64,000 bases of DNA from Inia geoffrensis (GCA_036417435.1 CM070918.1:33673523-33737522); one strand, 5' to 3'. Positions 1 to 10,529 are shown, counted from the first letter of the stretch. Program-made: numbers and translations. The notes: generated by a model from the letters alone, not told the origin.

Positions 1-1564
1 AGTGGGCTCTGGAGCTAAGCCCGTCTCAGGGCATGGGGGAAACTTGGGAAGAAAAGGTAGTTCTCTGAGGGCTCAGGGCTCAGACCCAGCCCTGGAGGAG
101 GAAGCCTTTTCTGGACCCTTCCCTCCCCACCCACACACACCAAGTAAGATCTGAATGTCAGGGGCCGGCAAAAGGCCCGGAGAACAGGCCAACAAGCGGT
201 TGGCAAGACCACAGCCCTATAGCCCAGAAGGTTGGAGCCAGTGACTCAGAGGTCAGTGCGTGCTCATTTCAAGATGTGTAGTGTGTGTCCCAGGGCCAGA
301 AAATGCTCACCATGCCCTCGTGCTCTGCCCAGTTGATATCAGATGGGGTTGGCGCTACCTGGGACTTTCCTGGCTGGTCCTGCTTGTGGGGTCTCTAGCT
401 CTTGCTCTGAGGCTGCCTGGTGCCAACAGAGTGCCTGGCACTGGTGGGCTGAGAACGGCCCCTCGCCCCGCTTTTGGTGCTCTAGGAGAACCCCTGTGTC
501 TGTGTATCGTCCAAATTGGGAAGGGGCTGGGAACAGCCAGCGTGCATCCAGCCATAGCAGGCCAGACACTTCTTTGAGGACACGTTCCCCTGACCCTGTA
601 TGGCAGTCCTCAGTCATTCCTGGATGCTGGGTATAAGCTGCGTCTTCTTGAGAATGTCAGATTGTCAAAAGGAGAAAAGCCAAATAAAGGTGGGGAGTCA
701 GCCAAATAAAGCGGGGCACTGGGGTGATTCGGTGAGTCTTCTTCGAGGGCCATGTCGCTGAGTTTCTGATGTGGCTTTCACACTTTGTAATAGTCAGGCC
801 TCCGTATGTTACAGTGCTGGTGGCCTGGGATTCTGGCTTTATCACTCCCTAATCTCAGTTTAATTGCTGTGGTCAATTTACCCTGCACATAATAACCCAC
901 AGCTTGGTATATTGTGTAATATGGTTGACACACACTTTGCTTTAAATGTCAGCGCTGGCTGGGCCTGGGGACTTGGCAGGCTCCCTGGGAGAGATGGCAG
1001 AGGAGTAGCGTCATCTGCTTGGTGTCTGGGATGCTGGTATGTTGGCTGCAACTTCTCTTGGCTTGAAGGCTCAGCCAGTGCCCAGCGCTGAGCTGTTGGA
1101 TGGCAATTGCCATCTCCAGACTGTATCTGAGGCCCACCCAGCCCTGATCTGCTTTCCTCTTGCTGTGTCCCACCTAGGGGTCTATGGAGAAGGGGTGTCT
1201 GTAAGGCAGCCATCCTCAGCTTGGAAAGCGTGTCGCCCCCAGGCACAAATGGGAGTCCTGTAGCCCCAGTGCTTTATGCAGGCTGGCCCTGGTCATGTGT
1301 TTGTGACCAAGACCCCAAGGGCGGCTGTCGGGTAAATATCACACTCTGGTTGAAGGATTGCAAGCAACATCAATGATGACAGCTGTGCCAAGATGGCTCT
1401 GCCCATCACTCTCCTGTGGTTGGACTCAACCAGCAAACTGGATACATTTTTGCTACGCACTCGACTTCCATTCCTTCTGCTTCTAACGGACTAAATGATT
1501 CAATTGGATGGACTAAAACTGATGGAACTCCCGAGGTGGCTTCCCAACTCACCCTCCACTGCAA
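1..1564. other. Unclassified single-copy-looking DNA
   Basis: I recognise no repeat family, exon or RNA gene. The first 640 bases are GC-rich. Positions 770-965 are distinctly more AT-rich, with several ATTA/TAAT cores, and could be a small conserved island, but nothing in the sequence proves it. Open frames here overlap on both strands and read as non-coding. Confidence 0.5.
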
Positions 1565-1990
1565 CTTCTTACGGAAGATGCACTTTCGTCCACAGGACAG
1601 GCACCCAGAAGTGTTGTTTGTCCTGGCTGTTCCTGCCTCATTGGTAGGACCCCTGACCTAAGCGGAGCCAATCAGCTTCTCTCTCCTGGAGAAATTCAAG
1701 GTGAAGAGACAGCACAGTGGTGTCTGAAGGTGTCTAAAATGATAACTCATTGACCTGGGAGCCATGGAGCAGCCATACTTTGCCGCTGGACCAGATTGCA
1801 AAGGAAGTAGAGTGAAATGTACGGAGATACAGATGCTCCTCCGGACGTCTCTACAGCTCCAGTCCCAAAGGAGCAGTGTTTTCCTACCTTTGGCTTCCCT
1901 GAGACTCCCTGAATCCTTATGATAAATGCCCCCTTTTGGCTGAAGCAACTTGGGTTGGGTTTGTCATTTGCAACCAAGAGCTCTGCCTAA
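1565..1990 (+). repeat. Old interspersed repeat, LTR-like
   Basis: The 3' part (about 1925-1988) carries a 'gttgggttt..tcatttgcaaccaagag' end also seen, in diverged form, at the end of the 36510-37050 repeat. The body includes 'gagccaatcagcttctctct'. I recall this as an ancient mammalian interspersed repeat but cannot name the family with confidence. No target-site duplication is visible. Confidence 0.5.
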
Positions 1991-3194
1991 AGAAATCCAG
2001 CGAGTGCTCGCCATGGAGCTGGCCAGGTAGAAGGCTCACCTGTTATTATTAAGATGCATTTAGGGTATGGTTTTGGGGGGAAATGTAAACTTCTTGGGAA
2101 GGAGTCTGGTGAGGGTCACGGTGGCTTCGAGTACAGGAGATTTGTCCCTAGGGTTGGCATGTCCCCTGAGCTCCTCACCTTGGTTGGGTTTCTCCTTCCA
2201 TCCTTGACATGGAGGGTGCAGCTGGAATCTGGGGTCTGTGCCCAGACTCAGCCTGGGGCATTTTGCCCCTGTCTTAGGTTCGGTCCCACTATCCAGGGGA
2301 GATCAGCCCCTTCCAGGCTGTTTGGGAAAGTCATGCTTACCCAGGAGTACCTGACAGCCAATCTGGGAGCATCTTCTCCACGGGCATTTTGGGTTCAGCC
2401 TTGGGGACCACCTCTGGGATGCTGTCAGCCTGATCCCCTGCACCCCGAGACAGCCTATCTATCCTTCAGGTAGGCAGGCACAGTGCGTAGGCCCATGGTA
2501 CTTCTAGGGGTGCACGAAAAGGTCTTAATATCAGTTTCATTTTAAAATCAGAGGGAAATTGAAAATAGCGGTAATAAATATACAATAATGACTCCAGACT
2601 CAATTCAATCGGTCTTTAGACCAACATAATTATAAAATATGTTTTAATTTTTTTTTTTTTTTTATGGAGGAAGAGGCTCACAAGGGCTAGAGTGTCTAAA
2701 GCCACTAACAGCATCATAATGTGGCCCTGCCCGCAACACTATTCCTAAGCGTATGTGGAGGTTCCAGCTTCCTGAGAACCCCAGGTGGAGCCCACAACCA
2801 AAGTGAGTAGATGTACCCTGGATTGTTTAGGGGGGTCTACAGGGAGGGCAATGACCCCAAACGTCTCTGCTGCTCTGGCTCACATTTCCCAGTCTTGCCT
2901 GCCCTGTACAGCTGAGCTGGGCTGAGGGGATGGGCCACCTGCTCTGGGGTCATTGTTTTTCCCACCTGGATTGAGCTCCAAGTTTAGCCAAGCAGAGGCC
3001 TGAGCCCAGGGCAGAGGCTCAGCATTGTCCGAAGACTCTGCATTCTTAACCTGGAGGGACAGTCACCCCAAAGGTATGAACATTGGCCCTTGTAGACCGT
3101 CAGGAACTTGAACTCTGCCGTGTGGCCTCTTGCAGGCAGGAACCAGACAGCACCCTGCTTCCTGCCCTTCCCAAAGACAACAGAACATTGTGAG
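1991..3194. other. Unclassified DNA with a poly-T run
   Basis: There is no recognised gene or repeat family. An AT-rich patch at 2525-2665 ends in a T run at 2648-2663, possibly the tail of an unidentified minus-strand retroposon. The 139-codon open frame at 2054-2473 has no recognisable domain or splice context. Confidence 0.45.
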
Positions 3195-3412
3195 AGCCAC
3201 CAAGTGCCAGGCTCGTCCCACGCGTTATCTCATTGAGTTACGCCAGAAGCCCCACAAGGAGGCTACTATTATAAGCCCTATTTTATAGACCTGGAAACTG
3301 AGGCTCAGAGAGACTAAGAAGTTTAGCCAAGTTCAGAAAGCTAGTAAAGTGGCAAGGTCAGGATTTGAATTCAGATCTGCCTGACCCCAGAGCTATATAA
3401 TACTTCCCTTAT
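3195..3412 (-). repeat. MIR SINE
   Basis: This matches MIR in antisense over most of its length: the 'attatctcatt' block, 'ctactattat', the core 'gaaactgaggctcagagag', then 'ggatttgaattcagatctg'. It is diverged, as expected for an old mammalian tRNA-derived SINE. Confidence 0.8.
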
Positions 3413-3799
3413 AGCCCTGCCCCCAACCAGAGGACTGGCCTCCTAGGTGGAGGGTCACGCGTTACCAAAGAAGCAGTGAGGTATCAAGAGGTGTTTCCAA
3501 GGTGAGGCGCAAATATGGTGTCCTGGCCGTACACAGGAGACTTCGGGGTGGTACACAGGATGAATTTATTCTGTGTGTTCCATAGCTATGTAGGCATATA
3601 AGCAAACATATATAGTTGATACATCAAACTCACGATTACCTGAATAGACCTCCTAGAGTAAGGTATATAAGTTTTTCCAAGCGAGTAGATTTAAAGAAAA
3701 TTATTAAGTAAATCATGGTGCAGCTGACATGGAAAAAGCGAAAAACAAAATAAAACAAGAAATGCTAAATTCTAGTATATGGGAGAGAGACCTGTAGAT

Positions 3800-3935
3800 C
3801 GTACAATGTAACCTCTGGGTTGAGTCATTGCATGAGCGTCCTTGAGAAAGATTCTTCTAAGACTCAGTTTCCTCATCTCTAAAATGGGAGGGGCCCAAAA
3901 GAGTTGTTTAAAGATTTAAAAGAGGTGACACACAG
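3800..3935 (+). repeat. MIR SINE fragment
   Basis: The sense MIR core 'ctcagtttcctcatctctaa' is followed by 'aatggga' and a degraded 3' part. The stretch before it, 3413-3799, is AT-rich from about 3540 and contains nothing I recognise. Confidence 0.65.
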
Positions 3936-4156
3936 CGGATGGGTTGCCAAGCTCTGTACAGACATAGGGCTGTCGGGCAGGGAGCCACACGGTCTGGGGC
4001 TCCTTTAGATGTGAGCTCTCAGCCAGGGGGCAAGAAAGCCATTTTTGAACAGAAAAGACAGGGGAGAGGTTGGGCTTGGAACTTGGGGTTCTCCATGCTT
4101 AATTCTATTTGGACTCATTCCAGATTGCTGGGCCTCCCAAGTAACATTCTACAAAT

Positions 4157-4257
4157 CTGTTTAATTGAACGTGAGTCTTAACTGCCAAAATTACCTGTAA
4201 CATTAGCTTCTTTCACGGCTGTGCCCTCTCCTGGAGCTGGTGCCAGTTCTCCAGGGT
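4157..4257 (+). repeat. Source copy of a local ~100 bp duplication
   Basis: These 101 bases recur at 6134-6233 with only one single-base gap (extra g in 'cacggctgtg' here). Identity ends abruptly on both sides. The surrounding 3936-4724 is single-copy-looking DNA with no gene or repeat that I recognise. See the insertion at 6134. Confidence 0.9.
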
Positions 4258-4813
4258 TGATTGGGTCCGGGATGGCTGGGCCCTAATGCAGCAGGCTGTT
4301 GGCGGGCCTGAGAGCTCAGCATAGGGCTCTGGAGTGGTGCAGACGGACCAGGACTGGGAGCCCAGCCTTTGGTCTTCCCAGGATGGTCCTGGACCCTCAA
4401 CACAGCCAGACTAGCTTCTCCCCTCAAGACGCCTTCCCTGATTGAAGATGGCAGAGAAGGCTCTCATTTTCCTGGAATCTCCTCAGATCCCGGAAGTCAG
4501 ACCCATGTCCAGTGTTTCTATTATAACTCAACCACAGAACTCGTGATGCTCAACCAATGGGACCCCTGGGCATCACTGAAGGTTTATAGCAACCAGATGG
4601 AACAAGAGGCATGAAATGAACCCTGGGGAGGTAGTGGCTGCCACGGGCTCTGTGTCTTTGTCTCAGATGTCCCCATCTTCATTGAATAATGTGAGACAAT
4701 AAAAATGGTCAAAAGAAAGGAAGAAAGAAAAGATAACTCAGACTCACAAGTTATCAGGGAAACGCAAATTAAATCACATATATTTGTTCACCCATTGCAT
4801 TGCAAATCATTTT

Positions 4814-5165
4814 CTTTTTAATTTTATTTATTTATTTATATTTTTGGCTGCATTGGGTCTTCTTTGCTGTGCACAGGCTGTCTCTAGTTGTGGTGAGCAG
4901 GGACTACTCTTCGTTGCGGTGCATGGGCTTCTCATCACAGTGGCTTCTCTTGTTGTGGAGCGTGGGCTCTAGGCATGCAGGCTTCAGTAGCTGTGGCACA
5001 TGGGCTCACTAGTTGCAGCTTGCGGGCTCTAGAACGCAGGCTCAATAGTTGTGGCACGTGGGCTTAGTTGCTCCACGGCATGTGGGATCTTCCTGGACCA
5101 GGGCTCGAATCCGTGTCTCCTGCCTTGGCAGGTGGTTTCTGAACCACTACGCCACCAGGGAAGTC
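4814..5165 (-). mobile_element. CHR tRNA-Glu SINE, long form
   Basis: The tail (T-rich) is on the left and the tRNA-like head 'gccaccagggaagtc' on the right. The long form carries the repeated 'agttgtggcacgtgggct' units. The flanking duplication 'tgcaaatcatttt' (4801-4813) / 'tgcaaataatttt' (5166-5178) differs at one base. It is head-to-head with the next SINE, 127 bp away. Confidence 0.95.
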
Positions 5166-5292
5166 TGCAAATAATTTTTAAGTTTAATAATTTCAGTATT
5201 GTGTAATGTGAGGAAATGGACATTTTAAAAATTCCAGTGAGAGTTTAACTTGGTTGAGGAAATTTGGCAGGATTTACTAAAATTAAAAATGT

Positions 5293-5626
5293 GGGGCTTC
5301 CCTCGTGGCGCAGTGGTTGAGAATTTGCCTGCCAATGCAAGGAACCCGAGTTCGAGCCCTGGTCCAGGAAGATCCCACATGCCGCCCGCAGAGCAACTAA
5401 GCCCACGCACACAACTACTGAGCCCGTGCTCTAGAGCCCGTGAGCCACAACTACTGAGCCCACGTGCTGCAACTACTGAAGCCTGTGCTCCACAGCAACA
5501 GAAGCCACAGCAATGAGAAGCCCGTGCACGGCAACGAAGAGTAGCCCCTGCTCTCCACAACTAGAGAAAGCCCGCGTGCAGCAGCAAAGACTGAACACAG
5601 CCAAAAAAAATTAAAAAGTTATTTTT
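5293..5626 (+). mobile_element. CHR tRNA-Glu SINE, long form
   Basis: The head 'gggcttccctcgtggcgcag' is followed by the box B-like 'ttcgagccctgg' and repeated 'acaactactgagccc' units. It ends in 'acagccaaaaaaaa'. The flanks share a weak 'aaaaatgtg'/'aaaattgtg' duplication. It sits inside the same old L1 as the previous SINE. Confidence 0.93.
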
Positions 5627-6133
5627 AAAAAAATTGTGTATGGCCATGCCCCTTGACCTAGCAATTCTACCTCTAGGTGTCCATCTACCCTAGGAAAGTC
5701 GTAGCACGTGAACTAAGGACACTTTGCACAAAGATGTTCATTGCAGCGTTGTTTAGTAGGCAATTAGAAACAACCTAAATGTCCGTCCTGAGGCAATGGT
5801 TAAATGATGCTCTGTGGCAGCCATCACGTCCCCTGGATTTCCTTCATGTCCCTTGTCCCCTCTGGTCAGCATGAGTTCTCAGCGATGGCCAAAGGGTAGA
5901 ACTCTATGTACAGATTTAGAAAATTCCCTAAGACTTTCTGTTGGTGAAAAAAAAACAAGATGCAGAAAGATCCAAACATATGAAATAAACTACATGAAAG
6001 CAACATTTCACCAACAAACAAAACTATAGAACTGACCCAAAGCAATGCCATGTATTTCCCCAGATGCATGAAATCTATAGAAAAAGGTCTGGAAGGGAGA
6101 CCACCAAAGGAATGATAGTAGTCACCTCTACTA

Positions 6134-6250
6134 CTGTTTAATTGAACGTGAGTCTTAACTGCCAAAATTACCTGTAACATTAGCTTCTTTCACGCTGTGC
6201 CCTCTCCTGGAGCTGGTGCCAGTTCTCCAGGGTGCCAGTTCTCCAGGGGG
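6134..6250 (+). repeat. Templated patch copied from 4157-4257
   Basis: Bases 6134-6233 repeat 4157-4257 almost exactly. The 16-base unit 'tgccagttctccaggg' is then immediately repeated (6217-6232 and 6233-6248). On both sides the sequence is L1 3' UTR, so the patch interrupts the L1. There is no poly-A tail and no target-site duplication, which argues against retrotransposition. Confidence 0.85.
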
Positions 6251-6360
6251 CATGGGACCGGGGGAGGTGCTCAAGGAGATCCTGAGCTTTATATCTACTG
6301 TTTGAAAATAATTTTTACAAGTGCGTGTATTCATATACTATTTATGTAATTAAAAGTAAA

Positions 6361-6475
6361 TTTATTGATGGGATTGGGTGAAGGATATGTGGAGGTCTGT
6401 GATATTCTGTCAACTTTTGTACTTGCCCAAATTCTCCATCATAAAAATTTAAGAATTACAAAAAAAAAAATTTGA
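6361..6475 (+). mobile_element. L1-type 3' tail
   Basis: 'Gtgatattctgtcaactttt' then 'aattctccatcataaaaa' and an A run at about 6459-6470 resemble an old L1 3' end. It may be the end of the element above or of a second L1. Confidence 0.45.
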
Positions 6476-6617
6476 CATTATAAAAGTGATTACCTTACAG
6501 AAATATTGCTCCTTCTAAGAGATCCATTTTATGTGTCTGGCTCTGCCTTCAAGATGGACCCGGCCAACTTTGGTCCCTCTCTATCATGGGCAGTGTTGAC
6601 TGATGGTCTGACTCACT

Positions 6618-6652
6618 GAATGACTGAATGACTGAATGACTGAGTGAATGGA
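6618..6652 (+). repeat. (actgaatg)n short tandem repeat
   Basis: About four imperfect units of 'actgaatg' follow 'gtctgactc'. The rest of 6476-6795 contains nothing I recognise. Confidence 0.8.
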
Positions 6653-6795
6653 CTATTCCACTGAAAGGGAGCAAAATCTACCAAACTGGAGACCTGTCTC
6701 TTGATGACCCATTTCTGGGGTTCCCGAAAGCTCTAGAGGTGACTTATATGGGCTCAGTAGGAAATGTGGTTCGTACTCTTCCTCAGGACTGGAGA

Positions 6796-6856
6796 GCTGG
6801 GTATCCTGGGGCACTGGGTATTTCCGACAAAGACAAGCTTCACTACCCCTGCCCCA
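6796..6856 (+). repeat. Local duplication, copy A
   Basis: This pairs with 7396-7456 at an exact 600 bp offset. The first 51 bases ('gctgggt' to 'cttcactac') differ at four positions, three of them transitions. Identity decays quickly outside. I do not recognise the unit as a known repeat. Confidence 0.75.
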
Positions 6857-7395
6857 CCCTAGTCAGCAATGTGAGATTTCTTTATCGTGGCCCAACTGCT
6901 CCTCCACTGGGGCTAAGCCCTGGCTTATAGAAGAGGTCCCCTGGATGTCTTCTAGACTATTGAATAAGATGAGGAAAGCTCCCATGTGTCTGAAATCCAC
7001 ACTGGACCCTGCTGGGAATCACCTCACACATCCCCATCATTCTCCAGTTGGGCTCAGGGCAGACGTTGGTCCTCCACAATGGTGGCCTTTCCCATGGATG
7101 CATTACTTGGTCTCAGACTCTTGTCCCTGTGCCCTGGGGCAGCTACATTAATTGACAAGATTTAGCATGATGATTAGAATACATGTGCCACTCCCGCCTG
7201 ACCTTGTCAATAATAAGAACCGCTTTTCTCTTCAGCAAGCATTTGAAAACGGAAAGGAAAGGAGGGAAAGGTGTGTCGAGTGGTCTGTGGGTGTTGGGAT
7301 GATGGTGGTGGGGAACTTGGAGGGAAGGAGGTGGGGGAACAGATGCAGAAGAGGGGCTGTGGGGCGCTGGAGGCACATTGTGTGTGCACCCCAAT
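6857..7395. other. Unclassified DNA between the duplicate copies
   Basis: No recognisable repeat or exon is present. From 7255 to 7380 the + strand is strongly purine-rich (G-rich), which creates long open frames on both strands that look like composition artefacts. Confidence 0.4.
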
Positions 7396-7456
7396 GCTGG
7401 GTGTCCTGGGGCACTGGGTGTTTCTGACAAAGAGAAGCTTCACTACATTTGTCCCA
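7396..7456 (+). repeat. Local duplication, copy B
   Basis: Partner of 6796-6856. It shares the run 'tcctggggcactgggt' and 'aagcttcactac' with copy A. Confidence 0.75.
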
Positions 7457-8105
7457 TAACTGGTATAAATGTCCATTTGTAACACGGTGGATGGTAAGAG
7501 CTATAGGAGAGACAGAGGTCCTTGAGCATTCATTTTTGGGTAATCCTATGTTGTAAGCATCTTAACACACATGACTTAATACAGCTCAAATTAACTGCGA
7601 ACTGAAATCAACAGTCTTGTAAAAGACAGAGGGTCTCACAAAGCTGATGAAAGTGAACTTGGAGAACTTCTTGGAGTCATTCTCAAAGCCAGAGTTCAAA
7701 GAGGACCTGGCAGCAGAGGTGGAGGAGTTGGCAAAAGAAAACGGAAAATGAACAGGGATGACGACGTGGTAAGGGCTTTGCAAGAGGATGAGTTGAAAAT
7801 CAAGGTGTTGAGTGTTTCTTGAGAAAATGAATGAAATCCTCTGATGTGTTCACAAGATGGACTGTTAAAATAATCATGCTGTCAAAGTCAAGCATGGAGA
7901 GAAAACAGTCGGATTGACTCCTTGTACAATTTTATAGGAACTGTGGCTAAGAACATGAGTGGCTTTTTGTTAGTTCTCAAAATTAACGCACAGTTGTAAT
8001 TATAGCCTAGATGTGGTTAAACATCGAATAAATGTATTGGAAATCTTTCATTTATCTCAAGGTAAATTCTAAATGAAACCCTTTTGCATTATTAGCACAT
8101 GATTT
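7457..8105. other. Unclassified DNA with a purine-rich open stretch
   Basis: No recognised repeat. A stop-free + frame of 75 codons runs 7595-7822 (stop TGA at 7820-7822) and includes a basic patch KRKRK. A second + frame and a minus-strand frame are open over the same purine-rich DNA. No start codon lies upstream in frame and I recognise no protein. An 'aataaa' occurs near 8028 with no poly-A after it. Confidence 0.35.
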
Positions 8106-8119
8106 TGTTTGTGATTTTT

Positions 8120-8592
8120 TTTTTAAAAAAAGATATTTTGATTGTATTTTTAGCTTTGTTATTTTATTTTTATTTATTCATTTTGTTTTTGATGTGGACC
8201 ATTTTTTTTTTTTTTTTTTTTTTTTTGTGGTACACAGGCCTCTCACTGGTGTGGCCTCTCCCGTTGTGGAGCACAGGCTCCAGACGCGCAGGCTCAGCGG
8301 CCATGGCTCACGGGCCCAGCCACTCCACGGCACGTGGGATCTTCCCGGACCGGGGCACAAACCCGTGTCCCCTGCATCAGCAGGAGGACTCTCAACCACT
8401 GCGCCACCAGGGAAGCCCGATGTGAACCATTTTTAAAGTCTTTATTGAATTTGATACAACATTGCTTCTGCTTTATGTTTTGGATTTTTGGTCCCAAGAC
8501 ATGTGGGATCCCAGCTCCCCGACCAGGGATTGAACATGCACCCCCTGCATTGGAAGGCAAAGTCTTAACCACTGGACCGCCAGGGAAGTCCC
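8120..8592 (-). mobile_element. Older tRNA-Glu SINE (CHR-1-like), split
   Basis: The body reads 'gtctttattgaatttgatac' to the head 'ccactggaccgccagggaag'. The direct repeat 'tgtttgtgattttt' flanks it at 8106-8119 and 8593-8606. A younger CHR-2 insertion (8201-8418) splits it, so the left remnant is 8120-8200 and the right part 8435-8592. Confidence 0.85.
8201..8418 (-). mobile_element. CHR-2 SINE, deletion-type short form
   Basis: A long T run is followed by 'gtggtacacaggcctctcac', 'gcggccatggctcacgggcc' and the head 'gcgccaccagggaagccc'. The target-site duplication 'gatgtggaccattttt' (from 8191) / 'gatgtgaaccattttt' (8419-8434) has one mismatch and lies inside the older SINE, proving the order of insertion. 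Confidence 0.95.
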
Positions 8593-8649
8593 TGTTTGTG
8601 ATTTTTAAATGAAGTTGCTTTTGACTTTTTTTTTTTTTTTTTCCGATGT

Positions 8650-8995
8650 TTTCAGAGTGTCTAACCCTGTCTGGGGAAGATGTGGGAAGGAAAGTCCCTT
8701 GAGGAAATGAAGCATGAGGAGGAGAAGTTTGCCCAATGGACAAGATGAGAGAAGGGCATGTCTGGCAGAAGGCACAGCACGTGCAGAGGCTCAGAGGCAC
8801 GAACGAATGAGGTGCACTTGCGGGGCAGTAAGGAGTTTGACATTGCAGGGTCCCTGAGTACAGATGACAGCAGAGGAAGGAGATAGGCCATGGAAGATCA
8901 GGGGCCATGGTGAGAGGTTCGGACTTTATGCTGCAGAGGCAACAGGAAGGGATTTCAGTAGGGATAGGACATGCTCTGATTCGGCTTCTAGAAGC
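8650..8995 (-). repeat. L2 LINE 3' UTR fragment
   Basis: Antisense L2 features appear in order: 'gagaagggcatgtctggcag', 'agcacgtgcagaggctcaga', 'ggccatggtgagaggttcgg' and 'gaagggatttcagtaggg'. The sequence is highly diverged. Confidence 0.7.
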
Positions 8996-9049
8996 AGGAG
9001 GCACAGAGAAGCCTTATGCACTAGTCTGGACTTCCCCAGTGAAGATGCA

Positions 9050-9212
9050 GCACCACTGCACGTCACTCACCCCATGTAAGGTAAGCAGTAACTCATTTGA
9101 TCGTCACCATAATCCTGAGAGGAACAGAGAGGTTAAAGAATCGCCCAAGGTCACACAGCGAGGAAACTGCAAGAGCTGGCTTTCAGACTCAGGCATGTTC
9201 TCTTAACCTGTT
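9050..9212 (-). repeat. MIR SINE
   Basis: It contains 'gaacagagaggttaaagaat', 'cgcccaaggtcacacagcga' and the end 'gttctcttaacc', an antisense MIR. It may sit within the L2 that flanks it. Confidence 0.75.
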
Positions 9213-9356
9213 TGCTCAATCTACCCACCAGGTAGGCGGGCTCTCCTATATACATTTTCAAAGTGTATATTGACTTGCTTCTGTAGTAGATATATTTATT
9301 CAGAAAGACAGCCCTTATTGTTATAAATGAAAAAGCAATTTATTTTCTATTGCACA

Positions 9357-9376
9357 TTATATATATATATATATAT
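9357..9376 (+). repeat. (TA)n microsatellite
   Basis: Ten uninterrupted TA-type dinucleotides lie in AT-rich DNA (9240-9410) that is otherwise unclassified. Confidence 0.9.
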
Positions 9377-9469
9377 CTGTCTATTAAAAATAAAGCATTT
9401 GCCCATGCTGGGGTCTAATGAGAGGTGAGTGTGTGAAATAAGGAAGTGGCCCTAGCCAGAGAAGGGGGG

Positions 9470-9610
9470 GGCCCCACGGGAACACATTTAAGAGGTTGTG
9501 GTGACAGGACGATGTACTGAGTGACTGGAATGGAGTGAGGGGTCACCTCGACACACCTGAGGTCTGGGTGACTAGTGGTGCCATTCGTTACCTGGGGGTG
9601 TGAGCGTTAC
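9470..9610 (-). repeat. Possible L2 fragment
   Basis: 'Gtctgggtgactagtggtgc' followed by 'cattcgttacctggggg' resembles an internal L2 segment in antisense. The match is weak. Confidence 0.35.
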
Positions 9611-10099
9611 AAGAAGTTCTCCCGGGCGCGTTAAAATTAAAATCCTAAATACAGTGCTTTGAGGGGTAGTTTACATCAAAGATAGTAGGATGGGATGGGG
9701 TAGAGGACTTGGTCACTGGGACTTCCTGGACGAGGCAGGAAAGGCTCTGGCTCAGGACACTGGGCCCTGGACCAGGACTGTGCCATTAACATTGCGGGGA
9801 AATGGGAATTCCCAGTGAAGGAGGCAAAAGAGCAGAGGGCAGGCGGGACAGGCGGCTCTCCACGGGGCCAAGTGCGCGGTCCCAGCACAGCCCGTAACCG
9901 GAGCCCTGGAAGAGCATTAGGGTGGCATTTGCAGCCTCGCCCCGACAGGTGGGTGGAGCACTTATGACTTGAATAGTTTCAGTTGAGGGTGAGAGGTGAG
10001 CCAGGGTAACAGGAGTCCCCGCTCCTCTCCCAGGGCACCTGGTTCTTTCCCATTTCCCTCCTAACTCTCCCCACTCCAAGTAAAGCAAGGCCTTTCTCC
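9611..10099. other. Unclassified DNA
   Basis: No repeat, exon or RNA is recognised. Open frames on the minus strand here (up to 134 codons, extending to 10190) have no recognisable domain. Confidence 0.45.
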
Positions 10100-10430
10100 C
10101 CTCCTGTTGTCTTTTGTTTCTGAGGCGGAAAATGTGAAAGCCCGGCATATTGGATTTCTTTTTAGCACACTGATAAGGCAGAGGAAACATCTGTGGCTTG
10201 AGACAAAATGTGTGAAAGATGGGGGGCCGGGGTGGGGACAGAAGTTTTCTGTCTTGAAGAACGTTTTATCTCCTTGCTAGACACCTCCTTTATTAAAACG
10301 AAATTTATAGGTTGAAATGTGAACATGAACATAGAGGAGACAGAAGGTTTAAATCCAAGAGGAGGGAATTCCAAATAAATACGAAAGGAAATCCTGAAAA
10401 GTCACACTTCCAGAAGCCAAGGCAGACACA
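10100..10430. promoter_or_regulatory. Candidate conserved non-coding island
   Basis: This repeat-free, A/T-balanced sequence has low CpG loss signs and many AT-rich cores (for example 'tttattaaaacgaaatttat'). It is set among other islands to 11.1 kb. The call rests only on the absence of repeats and on texture. Confidence 0.3.
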
Positions 10431-10529
10431 TTTGTTTCAGTTTCCTAGACTTTTTCTCCGCCATCCAGCTCAAAGAGCTCCACCACCTGTGATCCACACC
10501 TCAGATATATTATCGGTTTCCAGGGAGCG

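Larger units (their letters stand above)
4725..6360 (+). mobile_element. Old L1 3' segment, broken by later insertions
   Basis: Pieces of one diverged L1 appear in order. 'Ttatcagggaaacgcaaatt' (about 4751) is from the ORF2 end. 'Ggcaggatttactaaaatta' (about 5265) and 'cctagcaattctacctctag' (about 5657) follow, then 'aaacaacctaaatgtcc' (about 5768) and the 3' UTR with 'tactgtttgaaaat' (about 6296). It is interrupted by SINEs at 4814-5165 and 5293-5626 and by a templated patch at 6134-6250. Frames are broken, so no protein is made. Confidence 0.75.

Noticed and set aside
8294..9004. 236-codon minus-strand open frame
   Set aside because: It runs across a CHR-2 SINE, an older SINE and an L2. 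The translated parts are read-through of repeats, with no protein resemblance.
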